Assembly: GCF_002312805.1 (NCBI RefSeq)
Contig: NZ_NMUA01000006.1
Coordinates: 124,001-188,000, forward strand
Source of the DNA: Sphingobium sp. D43FB
GTDB taxonomy: Bacteria; Pseudomonadota; Alphaproteobacteria; Sphingomonadales; Sphingomonadaceae
DNA: 64,000 nucleotides
Reading direction: 5' to 3'
Part shown: positions 1 through 9,316 of the stretch, piece by piece
How positions within the stretch are numbered: the first letter of the stretch is position 1
Layout: every line of letters starts with the position of its first letter
Program-made: the position numbers and the translations under genes
Notes under the pieces: model-generated
Told to the model about the DNA's origin: nothing
Database searches by the model: none
Seen by the model: the letters and a program-made list of their open reading frames with translations, nothing else

Positions 1-1
1 G

Positions 2-100
2 GTGTCCGTGAACGAGGATATGGTGGGTCATAAGCTGGGCGAATTCGCTCCGACCCGCTTCTTCCCCGGCCACGCTGCCGACAAGAAGGGCAAGCGCTAA
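2..100 (+). CDS. rpsS: 30S ribosomal protein S19, C-terminal part
   Basis: Only the last 32 codons are in the window; the gene begins before base 1. The residues [15 protein letters not shown] followed by a basic tail are the conserved S19 C-terminus, which contacts the head of the 30S subunit near the A-site tRNA. The TAA stop shares one base with the rplV start codon, so the two are translationally coupled as expected in the S10 operon. Confidence 0.93.
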   Translation: MSVNEDMVGHKLGEFAPTRFFPGHAADKKGKR

Positions 101-486
101 TGAGCAAGGAAAAGGCTCCCCGTCGCGTCGCCGACAATGAGGCTCTGGCCGTCGGCACGCAGATCCGTGGTTCGGCCCAGAAGCTGAATCTGGTTGCCAC
201 GCTCATCCGCGGTCACAAGGTCGAAGACGCGCTGAACATCCTCGCCTTCTCCAAGAAGGCGATGGCAGTGGACGTGCGCAAGGTGCTGGCTTCGGCCATC
301 GCCAACGCGGAAAACAACCATAATCTGGACGTCGACGCCCTGGTCGTGGCCGAAGCATCGGTAGGCAAGGCGTTTACGCTGAAGCGCTTCCATGCGCGTG
401 GCCGTGGCAAGTCGACCCGGATCCTCAAGCCCTACAGCCGCGTGCGCATCGTCGTGCGTGAAGCTGGCGAAGAAGCGGAGGCGTAA
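100..486 (+). CDS. rplV: 50S ribosomal protein L22
   Basis: This is L22, 128 aa, which binds 23S rRNA and lines the peptide exit tunnel with a long beta hairpin. The N-terminus has a short extension before the globular core, and the C-terminal stretch with [16 protein letters not shown] is the hairpin that reaches into the tunnel and is typical of L22. It follows rpsS with a one-base overlap and precedes rpsC by 4 bases, the standard S10-operon order. The ATG at 100 is the only sensible start because it is coupled to the rpsS stop. Confidence 0.97.
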   Translation: MSKEKAPRRVADNEALAVGTQIRGSAQKLNLVATLIRGHKVEDALNILAFSKKAMAVDVRKVLASAIANAENNHNLDVDALVVAEASVGKAFTLKRFHARGRGKSTRILKPYSRVRIVVREAGEEAEA

Positions 487-490
487 GCAC

Positions 491-1186
491 ATGGGTCACA
501 AGAGCAATCCGATCGGTCTGCGTCTTCAGATCAACCGCACCTGGGACAGCCGCTGGTACGCCGAAGGCGCGGACTATGGCCGCCTGCTGCTGGAAGATCT
601 CAAGATCCGCCAGTTCATCATGAAGTCGCTGCCGCAGGCCGCGATTTCGAAGGTCGTCATCGAACGCCCTGCCAAGCTGTGCCGCGTGTCGGTCTATGCT
701 GCCCGTCCCGGTGTCATCATCGGCAAGAAGGGCGCGGACATCGAAAAGCTGCGCAAGAAGCTGAGCGCGCTGACCACGTCCGACGTGTCGCTGAACATCG
801 TCGAAATCCGCAAGCCGGAAGTCGATTCCAAGCTTGTTGCACAGGGTATCGCTGACCAGCTCGAACGCCGCGTGGCTTTCCGCCGCGCGATGAAGCGGGC
901 TGTTCAGTCGGCGCTGCGTCTAGGTGCCGAAGGCATCAAGATCACCTGCGGCGGCCGTCTGGGCGGCGCAGAAATCGCGCGCGTCGAATGGTATCGCGAA
1001 GGTCGCGTTCCGCTGCACACGCTGCGCGCGAACGTCGACTATGCCGAAGCCACGGCGCACACCGCCTATGGCGTGTGCGGCATCAAGGTCTGGATCTTCA
1101 AGGGTGAGATTCTGGGCCATGATCCGATGGCCACCGACCGGCTCATGCTGGAGGCTCAGACCTCCGGTGTGCGTCCGGCGCGCTGA
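491..1186 (+). CDS. rpsC: 30S ribosomal protein S3
   Basis: S3, 231 aa, close to the usual 233. It begins [12 protein letters not shown], the conserved S3 N-terminus; the frame stays open upstream but those codons overlap rplV and are not conserved, so ATG 491 is chosen. The KH domain motif [16 protein letters not shown] lies near residues 65-85 and binds 16S rRNA at the mRNA entry site. The C-terminal half carries the helicase-associated region with [18 protein letters not shown]. It sits between rplV and rplP. Confidence 0.97.
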   Translation: MGHKSNPIGLRLQINRTWDSRWYAEGADYGRLLLEDLKIRQFIMKSLPQAAISKVVIERPAKLCRVSVYAARPGVIIGKKGADIEKLRKKLSALTTSDVSLNIVEIRKPEVDSKLVAQGIADQLERRVAFRRAMKRAVQSALRLGAEGIKITCGGRLGGAEIARVEWYREGRVPLHTLRANVDYAEATAHTAYGVCGIKVWIFKGEILGHDPMATDRLMLEAQTSGVRPAR

Positions 1187-1207
1187 ACATAAGGTAGGTA
1201 TAGCGTC

Positions 1208-1639
1208 ATGCTGCAACCGAAGAAAATGAAGTTCCGCAAGACCTTCAAGGGCCGGATCAAGGGCGATGCCAAGGGCGGTTCCGCTCTGAACTTCGGTTCC
1301 TATGGTCTCAAGGCCATGGAGCCTGAGCGGATCACCGCGCGCCAGATCGAAGCGGCTCGCCGCGCGATCACGCGTCACATCCGCCGTCAGGGCCGTTTGT
1401 GGATCCGCGTGTTCCCCGACGTGCCTGTGTCGAAGAAGCCGGCCGAAGTCCGTCAGGGCAAGGGCAAGGGTTCGGTCGAATATTGGGCCGCCCGCGTCAA
1501 GCCGGGTCGCATCCTGTTCGAACTGGACGGCGTACCCGGTCCGCTCGCAGCAGAGGCCTTCTCGCGCGCCGCGATGAAGCTGCCCATCAAGACCAAGGTC
1601 GTTGCCCGCCTCGGCGACACCTCGCACCTGGAGGGTTAA
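1208..1639 (+). CDS. rplP: 50S ribosomal protein L16
   Basis: L16, 143 aa, an essential protein next to the peptidyl-transferase centre and the A-site tRNA. It starts [11 protein letters not shown] and has the conserved RIRVFP-like strand (WIRVFPDVP) and the loop [13 protein letters not shown]. Arg82 in that loop corresponds by alignment to Arg81 of E. coli L16, the residue hydroxylated by YcfD/RoxA; a roxA homologue is encoded at 17982-19136 in this window. Followed three bases later by rpmC. Confidence 0.97.
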   Translation: MLQPKKMKFRKTFKGRIKGDAKGGSALNFGSYGLKAMEPERITARQIEAARRAITRHIRRQGRLWIRVFPDVPVSKKPAEVRQGKGKGSVEYWAARVKPGRILFELDGVPGPLAAEAFSRAAMKLPIKTKVVARLGDTSHLEG

Positions 1640-1642
1640 GCC

Positions 1643-1852
1643 ATGGCGAACGTTGCTGACCTTAAGACCAAGACGGACGACGAACTGTCGACCGAACTCA
1701 ACAACCTGAAGCGCGAGCAGTTCAATCTGCGTTTCCAGGCGGCCACCAACCAGCTGGAAAAGCCCAGCCGCGTCAAGGAAGTCCGCCGGTCGATCGCGCA
1801 GATCAAAACTTTGCAGACCGAGCGTAACAGCTCGGCTGCGACCGCGAAGTAA
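1643..1852 (+). CDS. rpmC: 50S ribosomal protein L29
   Basis: L29, 69 aa, a two-helix coiled protein at the tunnel exit that takes part in docking SRP and trigger factor. The central motif [18 protein letters not shown] with a following [12 protein letters not shown] helix is the L29 signature. It lies between rplP and rpsQ with spacings of 3 and 12 bases, so it is in the same transcript. Confidence 0.96.
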   Translation: MANVADLKTKTDDELSTELNNLKREQFNLRFQAATNQLEKPSRVKEVRRSIAQIKTLQTERNSSAATAK

Positions 1853-1864
1853 AGGAAACACACG

Positions 1865-2128
1865 ATGCCCAAGCGCGTGCTGACGGGAACGGTGGTTTCC
1901 GACAAGACCGACAAGACGGTGGTGGTTCGTGTAGAGCGCAAGGTTAAGCATGCGCTCTACGGCAAGATCATCCGCCGTTCGAAGAAATATCACGCCCATG
2001 ACGAGGGCAATGTCTACAAGGAAGGCGAGACGGTCCGCATCGAGGAAACCGCCCCGATTTCCAAGCTCAAGACCTGGAAGGTCATCGAGCGCGTGGACAC
2101 CCACAAGTCGCCGGAGGTTGCCGCTTAA
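1865..2128 (+). CDS. rpsQ: 30S ribosomal protein S17
   Basis: S17, 87 aa, an OB-fold primary binder of the 16S 5' domain. It begins [21 protein letters not shown], matching the conserved first strands, and keeps the [23 protein letters not shown] region. A 200-base gap follows before rplN, longer than other spacings in this operon. Confidence 0.96.
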   Translation: MPKRVLTGTVVSDKTDKTVVVRVERKVKHALYGKIIRRSKKYHAHDEGNVYKEGETVRIEETAPISKLKTWKVIERVDTHKSPEVAA

Positions 2129-2328
2129 AGGCGGAAGCCCGGACTTTTAGGGTAGGCTCACTGATTCTTTGGGTCTTATTGCGACGCGGGGCTGGCCTTT
2201 TCGATCAGAAGGGGTTACAGGCCCGCGCTTCGCGTAGGACCCGACAGAGTCTTGGCACGAAATTCGGAACCGCTGGGCCAGACCTTTCTGGAGCGTCCCG
2301 GTAGGCCAAATAAGAAGGAACCGGATCC

Positions 2329-2697
2329 ATGATCCAGATGCAATCCAATCTTGACGTCGCTGACAACAGCGGCGCCAAGCGCGTCCAGTGCATCAAGGTG
2401 CTGGGCGGCTCGAAGCGGCGCTTCGCGAGCGTAGGCGACATCATCGTCGTCTCGATCAAGGAAGCAGCGCCTCGCGGCAAGGTGAAGAAGGGTGACGTGC
2501 ATCGTGCCGTCATCGTGCGTACCGCCAAGGACGTGCGTCGCGCTGATGGCAGCGTGATTCGCTTCGACGGCAACGCCGCTGTGCTTATCAACAAGAACGA
2601 GGAGCCGATCGGCACCCGTATCTTTGGCCCGGTCGTTCGCGAACTGCGCGCCAAGAAGCACATGAAGATCATCTCGCTCGCTCCTGAGGTGCTGTAA
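2329..2697 (+). CDS. rplN: 50S ribosomal protein L14
   Basis: L14, 122 aa, exactly the family length; it binds 23S rRNA at the subunit interface. It starts [18 protein letters not shown] and ends [16 protein letters not shown] ([12 protein letters not shown]), both canonical. A purine-rich ribosome binding site (AAGAAGGAA) precedes the ATG. This is the first gene of the spc segment and its last codon overlaps the start of rplX (ATGA-type coupling). Confidence 0.97.
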   Translation: MIQMQSNLDVADNSGAKRVQCIKVLGGSKRRFASVGDIIVVSIKEAAPRGKVKKGDVHRAVIVRTAKDVRRADGSVIRFDGNAAVLINKNEEPIGTRIFGPVVRELRAKKHMKIISLAPEVL

Positions 2698-3008
2698 TGA
2701 GCGCTGCCAAGATCAAGAAGGGCGACAAGATCGTCGTCCTGGCTGGCAAGGACAAGGGCCGTACCGGCGCTGTCCTGCAAGTGATGCCCAAGGCCGACAA
2801 GGTTCTTGTCGAAGGCATCAACGTGCATGCGAAGCATCGCAAGCCCGACCAGTCGAACCCGCAGGGTGGCATCGAGCGCAAGCCCGCGCCGCTCCACATT
2901 TCGAACGTGGCGGTCGCCGACAAGGATGGCAAGCCGACCCGCGTTCGTTTCGAGGATCGCGACGGCAAGAAGGTCCGTGTCGCCGTCAAGTCCGGTGAGG
3001 TGCTGTAA
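2697..3008 (+). CDS. rplX: 50S ribosomal protein L24
   Basis: L24, 103 aa, an assembly initiator that binds the 5' end of 23S rRNA through a KOW motif. The KOW core [20 protein letters not shown] is at residues 6-25. It overlaps rplN by one base upstream and rplE by one base downstream, so the three are translationally coupled. Confidence 0.97.
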   Translation: MSAAKIKKGDKIVVLAGKDKGRTGAVLQVMPKADKVLVEGINVHAKHRKPDQSNPQGGIERKPAPLHISNVAVADKDGKPTRVRFEDRDGKKVRVAVKSGEVL

Positions 3009-3580
3009 TGGCCGATAAGTACATCCCGCGCTCCAAAGCGCTGTATGACGCCGAGATCGCCAAGGCGATGACCGAGAAATTCGGTTACAAGAACGTCATG
3101 GAAGTCCCCAAGATCGACAAGATCACGCTCAACATGGGCGTGGGCGAAGCGACCCAGGACAAGAAGAAGGTCACGCAGGCCGCTGAGGAAATGGAACTGA
3201 TCGCTGGCCAGAAGCCGGTTATCACCAAGGCGAAGAAGTCGATCGCGCAGTTCAAACTGCGTGAAGGCATGCCCATCGGTGCCAAGGTCACGCTGCGCCG
3301 CGAGCGCATGTATGAATTCCTGGACCGCATGATCAACGTGGCCCTGCCCCGCGTCCGCGATTTTCGTGGTCTCAATCCGAAGAGCTTCGATGGCCGTGGC
3401 AATTATGCCTTCGGTATCAAGGAGCAGATCATCTTCCCAGAGATCAGCTATGACCGTGTCGACAAGGTGCGCGGCATGGACATCATTGTGACCACCACGG
3501 CGAAGACGGACGATGAAGCGCGCGAATTGCTGCGCCTCTTCGGCTTCCCCTTCCCGCTCGAAGAGAAGCAGGCGGCCTGA
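3008..3580 (+). CDS. rplE: 50S ribosomal protein L5
   Basis: L5, 190 aa, about ten residues longer than the E. coli protein; it binds 5S rRNA in the central protuberance. Recognisable blocks are [32 protein letters not shown] and the C-terminal [24 protein letters not shown] region. It starts on the A of the rplX stop codon and is followed by rpsN after 52 bases. Confidence 0.97.
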   Translation: MADKYIPRSKALYDAEIAKAMTEKFGYKNVMEVPKIDKITLNMGVGEATQDKKKVTQAAEEMELIAGQKPVITKAKKSIAQFKLREGMPIGAKVTLRRERMYEFLDRMINVALPRVRDFRGLNPKSFDGRGNYAFGIKEQIIFPEISYDRVDKVRGMDIIVTTTAKTDDEARELLRLFGFPFPLEEKQAA

Positions 3581-3632
3581 ACAAGGTCCCGCTTCTCTCC
3601 CAACGCTAAAGCTAAGGAAGAGAACTTAAGTC

Positions 3633-3938
3633 ATGGCGAAACTGAGTTCGATCAACAAGAATGAGCGTCGCAAGAAGCTGGTTAAGAAATATGCCGGCCG
3701 TTATGCAAAGCTCAAGGCGATCGCGAATGACAACGCGGCCGATGACAGCGATCGTCTGATCGCTCGTCTGAAGATGGCGGAAATTCCCCGCAACGGCAAC
3801 CCAACCCGCGTGCGTAACCGCTGCGAACTGACGGGGCGCCCGCGCGCTTATTACCGCAAATTCCGGCTCTGCCGTATTCAGCTGCGCGATCTGGCCAATA
3901 AGGGCCTGATCCCCGGCGTCACCAAGTCGAGCTGGTAA
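3633..3938 (+). CDS. rpsN: 30S ribosomal protein S14 (zinc-independent type)
   Basis: S14, 101 aa, of the long form without the two CxxC pairs of zinc-type S14. The C-terminal motif [18 protein letters not shown] and the ending [11 protein letters not shown] are the family signatures. It binds the 30S head and is placed, as usual, between rplE and rpsH. Confidence 0.97.
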   Translation: MAKLSSINKNERRKKLVKKYAGRYAKLKAIANDNAADDSDRLIARLKMAEIPRNGNPTRVRNRCELTGRPRAYYRKFRLCRIQLRDLANKGLIPGVTKSSW

Positions 3939-3950
3939 GGATATCATCTC

Positions 3951-4346
3951 ATGGCATTGACCGATCCCCTGGGTGATATGCTCACCCGCATCCGCAACGG
4001 GCAGCAGGCGAAGAAGGACAGCGTTATGTCCCCGGCGTCCAAGCTGCGCGCCCGCGTCCTCGACGTGCTCCAGCGCGAAGGCTATATTCGCGGCTATTCC
4101 GAGGAAGATCTCGGCAAGCACCCTGGCCTGCGCATCGAGCTGAAATATTTCGAAGGGCAGCCTGCTATCAAGCATGTCGCCCGCGTGTCCAAGCCTGGCC
4201 GCCGCGTCTATTCGGGTTCGAGAGAACTGCCGGTGATCCGCAACGGTCTTGGTATCACGATCGTCTCGACGCCCAAGGGTGTTCTGTCCGACGCAGAAGC
4301 GCGCGATCAGAATGTCGGCGGCGAAGTGCTGGCGGAGGTGTTCTAA
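3951..4346 (+). CDS. rpsH: 30S ribosomal protein S8
   Basis: S8, 131 aa, a primary 16S rRNA binder; in enterobacteria it is also the translational repressor of the spc operon. The N-terminus [15 protein letters not shown] and the C-terminal block with [20 protein letters not shown] are conserved. The stop codon overlaps the rplF start. No S8-binding leader mimic was identified by eye near rplE. Confidence 0.97.
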   Translation: MALTDPLGDMLTRIRNGQQAKKDSVMSPASKLRARVLDVLQREGYIRGYSEEDLGKHPGLRIELKYFEGQPAIKHVARVSKPGRRVYSGSRELPVIRNGLGITIVSTPKGVLSDAEARDQNVGGEVLAEVF

Positions 4347-4879
4347 TGAGCCGCATCGGTAAAAAGCCGGTCGCGATCCCCAATGGGGTGACGGCGACCA
4401 TCGAGGGCGGGCAGCTCTCGGTCAAGGGGCCCAAGGGCACCCTGGCCATGCCGCTGCGCGACGAGATCAGCTACACGCTGGAAGGCGAAGGCATTCTCGT
4501 TCAGCCGGCCAACAAGACCAAGGCCGCACGGGCATTCTGGGGCATGCAGCGCACGCTGATCCAGAACCTGGTCACCGGCGTGACGGAAGGCTTCACCAAG
4601 AAGCTGCTGATCACCGGCGTTGGCTACCGCGCGAACTCGCAGGGCAAGAACCTGAAGCTGCAGCTTGGCTACAGCCATGACGTCGATTTTGCGATCCCCG
4701 ACGGGATCGAGATCAAGACCCCGGATAACACCACGGTCGAGATCAGCGGCATGGACAAGCAGCAGGTCGGCCAGGTTGCCGCCGAAATCCGTCGCTGGCG
4801 CAAGCCTGAGCCTTATAAGGGCAAGGGCATCAAATATGCCGGCGAGTTCATCTTCCGCAAGGAAGGGAAGAAGAAGTAA
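4346..4879 (+). CDS. rplF: 50S ribosomal protein L6
   Basis: L6, 177 aa, the standard size, with two tandem related alpha/beta domains; it binds 23S rRNA near the GTPase-associated region. It starts [15 protein letters not shown] and carries the C-terminal signature [14 protein letters not shown]. One-base overlap with rpsH. Confidence 0.97.
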   Translation: MSRIGKKPVAIPNGVTATIEGGQLSVKGPKGTLAMPLRDEISYTLEGEGILVQPANKTKAARAFWGMQRTLIQNLVTGVTEGFTKKLLITGVGYRANSQGKNLKLQLGYSHDVDFAIPDGIEIKTPDNTTVEISGMDKQQVGQVAAEIRRWRKPEPYKGKGIKYAGEFIFRKEGKKK

Positions 4880-4880
4880 G

Positions 4881-5234
4881 ATGGCAAAGCTTTCCCTCTT
4901 CGCGCGGCGTCGTCGCCGTGTTCGCACCGCTCTCAAGGCTGTTTCGGGCACCCGCCCGCGCCTGAGCATTCACCGTTCGGGTCGTCACATCTACGCCCAG
5001 ATCATCGATGACGCTGCCGGCACGACCGTCGCTGCGGCATCGACCCTGGACAAGGACGTGCGCGGCAAGACCGGCGCTACCTCGCAAGCCGCTGCCGATG
5101 TCGGCAAGCGCGTCGCCGCTGCGGCGACCGCTGCCGGTGTCACCCGCGTCGTGTTCGACCGTGGTGGCTTCCTGTTCCATGGCCGCGTGAAAGCGCTGGC
5201 CGATGCCGCCCGTGAGGGCGGGCTGGAGTTCTGA
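4881..5234 (+). CDS. rplR: 50S ribosomal protein L18
   Basis: L18, 117 aa, binds 5S rRNA together with L5. The start is ATG 4881 ([16 protein letters not shown]), one base after the rplF stop; the open frame continues upstream inside rplF but is not coding. Conserved blocks are [18 protein letters not shown] and [28 protein letters not shown]. rpsE follows 2 bases later. Confidence 0.97.
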   Translation: MAKLSLFARRRRRVRTALKAVSGTRPRLSIHRSGRHIYAQIIDDAAGTTVAAASTLDKDVRGKTGATSQAAADVGKRVAAAATAAGVTRVVFDRGGFLFHGRVKALADAAREGGLEF

Positions 5235-5236
5235 TC

Positions 5237-5977
5237 ATGGCTGACGAAAACACCACCGGCGAAGGCAATCAGCCCGCAGCCGTCCTGGCTCCTGAAGCGA
5301 CGCCTCAGGAAGTCACCGAAAATCGTGGTCCCGGCCGTGGTCGTGGCAATCGTGGCGGCGGCGACCGCAACCGCAGCGATCGCGGCGGCGGCCGTGGTCG
5401 TCGTGACGATCGTCGCGGCGGTAACCGTGACGAAGATCAGGGCGAAGAACTGATCGAGAAGCTGGTCCACATCAACCGCGTCAGCAAGACGGTCAAGGGC
5501 GGCAAGCGCTTCGGCTTTGCGGCGCTGGTCGTTGTCGGCGACGGCAAGGGCCGGGCCGGTTTCGGTCATGGCAAGGCGCGCGAAGTGCCCGAAGCCATCA
5601 GCAAGGCGACTGCCGCTGCCAAGAAGGCAATGGTTCGCGTTCCGCTGAAGGAAGGCCGCACGCTGCATCATGATGGCCTTGGCCATTTCGGTGCGGGCAA
5701 GGTGACGCTGCGTTCGGCCCCGGCCGGTACGGGTATCATCGCCGGTGGTCCGATGCGCGCCGTGTTCGAAAGCCTCGGCGTTGCAGACGTCGTGACCAAG
5801 TCGAACGGCACGTCGAACCCTTATAACATGATCCGGGCGACCTTCGCGGCGCTGGGCGAACAGACGAGCCCCAAGTCGGTGGCGCAGCGTCGCGGCAAGA
5901 AGGTCGCCGACCTTCTGCATCGCGGTGGAGCCTCGGTCGAGGTCGCGCAGGCTGACGCCGAAGCGATTGTGGAGTAA
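5237..5977 (+). CDS. rpsE: 30S ribosomal protein S5 with Arg/Gly-rich N-terminal extension
   Basis: S5, 246 aa against about 167 in E. coli. The canonical protein begins around residue 70 ([20 protein letters not shown]) and is complete to its C-terminus, including the fidelity-related loop and the ribosomal S5 fold. The first ~69 residues are extra: an acidic/neutral start followed from about residue 30 to 65 by RG, RGG and DRR repeats, a composition expected to be disordered and RNA-binding. The start at ATG 5237 is two bases after rplR, so the extension is translated as part of the operon. Its function is not known to me. Confidence 0.95.
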   Translation: MADENTTGEGNQPAAVLAPEATPQEVTENRGPGRGRGNRGGGDRNRSDRGGGRGRRDDRRGGNRDEDQGEELIEKLVHINRVSKTVKGGKRFGFAALVVVGDGKGRAGFGHGKAREVPEAISKATAAAKKAMVRVPLKEGRTLHHDGLGHFGAGKVTLRSAPAGTGIIAGGPMRAVFESLGVADVVTKSNGTSNPYNMIRATFAALGEQTSPKSVAQRRGKKVADLLHRGGASVEVAQADAEAIVE

Positions 5978-5982
5978 GCGAC

Positions 5983-6162
5983 ATGGCAACAATCAAGATC
6001 AAGCAGATCGGTTCGCCGATCCGTCGCCCCGCCGACCAGAAGAAGATTCTAATCGGTTTGGGCCTTGGCAAGATGCATCGCGTGGTGGAACTGGAAGACA
6101 CGGCGGAAGTCCGCGGTGCCATCAAGAAGCTGCCCCATATGGTGCAAGTGGTCGAGGGCTAA
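5983..6162 (+). CDS. rpmD: 50S ribosomal protein L30
   Basis: L30, 59 aa, a small protein on the 50S solvent side. The sequence [15 protein letters not shown], then [18 protein letters not shown] and the ending [11 protein letters not shown] are typical. It follows rpsE by 5 bases. A strong hairpin plus T-run lies 26 bases after its stop, before rplO. Confidence 0.95.
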   Translation: MATIKIKQIGSPIRRPADQKKILIGLGLGKMHRVVELEDTAEVRGAIKKLPHMVQVVEG

Positions 6163-6187
6163 GCCCTTCGATCCGATGAAATGATGC

Positions 6188-6219
6188 GGGAGAGGGGGAA
6201 ACCCCTCTTTCGTTTTTTT
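6188..6219 (+). terminator. Terminator-like hairpin inside the spc operon
   Basis: Between rpmD and rplO the sequence forms AGAGGGG-GAAA-CCCCTCT (6191-6208), extendable by G-U and G-C pairs to 6188/6211, followed by a run of seven T at 6213-6219. This is the form of a Rho-independent terminator with a stable GNRA-type loop. Because rplO and secY lie downstream on the same strand, it is probably an attenuator or partial terminator. Confidence 0.75.
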
Positions 6220-6296
6220 GACGGTCGGGCTATCGACCCGGCCTCTTCAGGTTCCCACTGGGGACAGCGCGAACAAAGCGAAAGCGAGTGCACGAT

Positions 6297-6830
6297 ATGA
6301 AACTCAATGACATCCGTGATAATGATGGCGCCCGCAAGGGCCGTATGCGCGTCGGACGCGGCATCGGTTCGGGCAAGGGCAAGACCGCTGGCCGCGGCCA
6401 GAAGGGTGCCAAGGCGCGTTCGGGCGTTGCCATCAACGGCTTCGAAGGCGGCCAGATGCCGCTTCACATGCGCATCCCTAAGCGCGGCTTCAACAACATC
6501 TTCGCCAGCGATTTCGCGATCGTGAACCTGGGTGCGGTGCAGAAGGCGATCGACGCCGGCAAGCTGGACGCCAATGCGACCATCGACCATGCCGCGCTCA
6601 AGGCTGCCGCTCTTGCCCGTGGTGGCAAGGATGGCGTCCGTCTGCTCGCCAAGGGCGAACTGACCGCTAAGGTCAGCTTCCTGGTCTCCGGCGCGTCGAA
6701 GGGTGCCTTGGAAGCCGTCGAAAAGGCCGGTGGCAAGGTCGAAGTGATCGAAGTCGTCGCGGCCGCCGACAAGGCGAAGGCCAAGAAGGGCACGGCGCTG
6801 GCCGCTGCCAAGGCTGCCCGGAAGGCGTAA
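6297..6830 (+). CDS. rplO: 50S ribosomal protein L15
   Basis: L15, 177 aa from ATG 6297 ([14 protein letters not shown]). A GTG three codons upstream (6288) is in frame, but family members begin at the MKLN motif. The glycine-rich N-terminal region with [20 protein letters not shown] is the L15 signature; the C-terminus is Lys/Ala-rich and longer than in E. coli. It sits between the internal terminator and secY. Confidence 0.95.
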   Translation: MKLNDIRDNDGARKGRMRVGRGIGSGKGKTAGRGQKGAKARSGVAINGFEGGQMPLHMRIPKRGFNNIFASDFAIVNLGAVQKAIDAGKLDANATIDHAALKAAALARGGKDGVRLLAKGELTAKVSFLVSGASKGALEAVEKAGGKVEVIEVVAAADKAKAKKGTALAAAKAARKA

Positions 6831-7024
6831 GCCGCAGTCTCAGACTTGCAAGCACGGCCCCGCTGCCCGATATGGGTTGGCGGGGTCATGCGTATCGGGG
6901 GACTGTCTTTGCCACTTGGTATGGCAACTCCCCGTTCGACACGTTGAACCCGTCCCGCTAAGGGATGAGCGATTCCGCACCGGGGCTTGATGCCTCGGCA
7001 AGAGTGATTTGAAGGGCAGCCACC

Positions 7025-8374
7025 ATGGCATCGAGAGCCGACCAGCTCGCATCCAATCTGAGCCTCGCGAAATTCAGCAAGGCCACCGACCTCAAGAAGC
7101 GCTTGTGGTTCACGCTCGGCGCATTGATCGTGTTCCGATTCCTCAGCTTCGTGCCGATGCCCGGCATCGATCCGACGGCTTTGGCCGGCGCGGTGCAGAA
7201 TACGCGCGGCGGCGTTCTCGACATCTTCAACACCTTTTCGGGTGGTGCGTTGGAGCGTGCCAGCCTGATCGCGCTCGGCATCATGCCCTACATCACCGCG
7301 TCGATCGTGGTGCAACTGGCCTCCTCGCTCTCGCCAAAGCTGGCGGCGATCAAGAAGGAAGGCGAAAGCGGCCGCAAGCGGCTCAACCAATATACCCGCT
7401 ACGGCACGGTGTTCCTGGCAGCGGTGCAGGGCTATTTCGCGGCGGTCGGCTATGAGACGCAGGGCGCGGCCGTGGTCGATCCCGGCATGGTATTCCGCGT
7501 GTCGGCGGTCGTGTCGCTGATCGGCGGCACCATGTTCCTGATGTGGCTGGGCGAACAGATCACCTCGCGCGGCATCGGCAACGGCGTGTCGCTCATCATC
7601 ATGGCGGGCATCGTCGCCCAGTTGCCGGTGACGTTGAGCAACCTGTTCAAGTCCGGCAGCGAAGGCACGATCTCTGGCCTGCTCATCTTCCTCGTGATGG
7701 TCATGGCGATCGGCCTCATCCTGCTGATCTGCTTCATGGAGCGGGCGCAGCGCCGGGTGCTGATCCAATATCCCAAGCGTCAGACCCGTCAGGGATTGAT
7801 GCAAGCGGATCGCAGCCATCTGCCGCTCAAGGTCAACACCGCAGGCGTCATTCCGCCGATCTTCGCCTCGTCGCTGCTGCTGATGCCGCTGACCATCTCG
7901 CAGTTTGCGGGCCAGACGGTCGCGGGCGAAAGCCGGTGGGGCGATTTCGTCCTGACGCTCAACCAATATCTCTCGCACGGCAGCCCGGTCTATATGGGGC
8001 TTTATGGCCTGGGCATCGTCTTCTTCTGCTTCTTCTACACCGCTGTGGTGTTCAACCCGGAAGAGACGGCCGACAATCTCAAGCGCAATGGCGGCTTCAT
8101 TCCCGGCATCCGTCCGGGCAAGAATACCGAACATTATCTGGATTATGTGCTGACGCGCATCACCGTGATCGGCGCCGCTTATCTGGCGTTCATCTGTCTG
8201 GTGCCGGAATTTGCCATCGCCCGGGCGGGAATTCCCTTCTACCTTGGTGGGACTAGCTTGTTGATCGTGGTCAATGTTACGGTCGATACCGTGACCCAGA
8301 TTCAGAGCCACCTGCTCGCCCATCAATATGGCGATCTGATCAAGAAGGCGAAGCTCAAGGGCCGCCTGCGCTAA
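7025..8374 (+). CDS. secY: Protein translocase subunit SecY
   Basis: SecY, 449 aa, the channel of the SecYEG translocon in the inner membrane. The plug/TM2 region (GGALERASLIALGIMPYITASIVVQL) and the cytoplasmic loop with SPKLAAIKKEGESGRKRLNQYTRYGT are unmistakable, and ten membrane spans can be followed through the protein. ATG 7025 has an AAGGGCAG ribosome binding site. The 194-base gap from rplO contains small inverted repeats but no gene. Confidence 0.97.
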   Translation: MASRADQLASNLSLAKFSKATDLKKRLWFTLGALIVFRFLSFVPMPGIDPTALAGAVQNTRGGVLDIFNTFSGGALERASLIALGIMPYITASIVVQLASSLSPKLAAIKKEGESGRKRLNQYTRYGTVFLAAVQGYFAAVGYETQGAAVVDPGMVFRVSAVVSLIGGTMFLMWLGEQITSRGIGNGVSLIIMAGIVAQLPVTLSNLFKSGSEGTISGLLIFLVMVMAIGLILLICFMERAQRRVLIQYPKRQTRQGLMQADRSHLPLKVNTAGVIPPIFASSLLLMPLTISQFAGQTVAGESRWGDFVLTLNQYLSHGSPVYMGLYGLGIVFFCFFYTAVVFNPEETADNLKRNGGFIPGIRPGKNTEHYLDYVLTRITVIGAAYLAFICLVPEFAIARAGIPFYLGGTSLLIVVNVTVDTVTQIQSHLLAHQYGDLIKKAKLKGRLR

Positions 8375-8418
8375 ACGCGGCCCGGACGCTGGGCGCACAA
8401 TAGGGGAGAATGCGCGCG

Positions 8419-9075
8419 ATGAACATCATTCTGCTTGGCCCTCCGGGAGCCGGCAAGGGGACGCAGGCCAGTCGCCTGGTCGAGGACCGCGGTATGGTGC
8501 AACTGTCCACGGGCGACATGCTGCGCGCGGCCGTCAAGGCGGGCACGCCCGTCGGGCTACAGGCCAAGGCGCTGATGGAATCGGGCGCGTTGGTGCCCGA
8601 CGATGTCGTGTCCGGCATCATCGGCGAAGCACTGGATGCGCTTGCCGCTGATACCGGCGTCATTTTCGACGGCTATCCGCGCACCGAAGCGCAGGCCCAT
8701 TCGCTCGATGTCCTGCTCGATGGACGCGGTCGCTCACTCGATCATGTGATCGAACTGGACGTCAATGAGGATGCGCTGGTCGAACGGATCACCGGTCGCT
8801 TCACCTGCGCCAATTGCGGCGCTGGCTATCATGATGTCTTCAAGCTGCCCAAGGTCGAGGGCGAATGCGACAAGTGCCAGAGCCACGAGTTCAAGCGCCG
8901 CCCCGACGACAATGAGGAAACGGTGCGCACCCGCATGGCCGAATATCGCGCCAAGACCGCACCCATCCTGCCCATCTATGAAGCGCGCGCGATCGTGTCG
9001 CGCGTCGACGGCATGGCCGACATGGATGACGTGACCAGCGCCATCGCGGCGATCCTGGACGGCGACGCCGCCTGA
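8419..9075 (+). CDS. adk: Adenylate kinase with zinc-type LID
   Basis: Adenylate kinase, 218 aa, interconverts ATP+AMP and 2 ADP. Walker A GPPGAGKGTQ is at residues 7-16; the FDGYPRTEAQA motif is the AMP/ATP core. The LID carries CANCGAGYHD and CDKCQ, four cysteines that bind structural zinc in long-form enzymes. A good ribosome binding site (GGGGAG, 8403-8408) is 10 bases from ATG 8419 but only one base from the alternative ATG 8410, so 8419 (MNIILLG) is preferred. It follows secY, as in many spc operons. Confidence 0.96.
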   Translation: MNIILLGPPGAGKGTQASRLVEDRGMVQLSTGDMLRAAVKAGTPVGLQAKALMESGALVPDDVVSGIIGEALDALAADTGVIFDGYPRTEAQAHSLDVLLDGRGRSLDHVIELDVNEDALVERITGRFTCANCGAGYHDVFKLPKVEGECDKCQSHEFKRRPDDNEETVRTRMAEYRAKTAPILPIYEARAIVSRVDGMADMDDVTSAIAAILDGDAA

Positions 9076-9106
9076 TATAGCGCGCTACGGAAAAAAATGA
9101 CCGACA

Positions 9107-9142
9107 GGGGCGGGTATGGCTTTGGCCATGCCTGCCCCTTTT
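9107..9142 (+). terminator. Rho-independent terminator after adk
   Basis: A 14-bp stem (GGGGCGGGTATGGC, 9107-9120, with GCCATGCCTGCCCC, 9125-9138, two G-T pairs), TTTG loop, then TTTT. An A-run lies upstream at 9091-9097. It marks the end of the spc-secY-adk transcript. Confidence 0.85.
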
Positions 9143-9316
9143 GGCGTCATGGTGCCGATGACGAGGGGGTGGTGTACCAGCCACCCATGGCCGTTAAGCA
9201 TATTTGCCTTAACGCAATGCGATGTAGCAAAAGACCAGCAACAAAAATCGGGTTTTCGCAGACCGATTAACCACGATCTTGCCAGATTTATGTCTCCTAT
9301 GTTGCTATAGCGGGCT

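Noticed and set aside
6464..8398. 644-codon antisense frame opposite secY and rplO
   Set aside because: Same shadow effect; composition is His/Arg/Asp-rich noise and both sense genes are certain.
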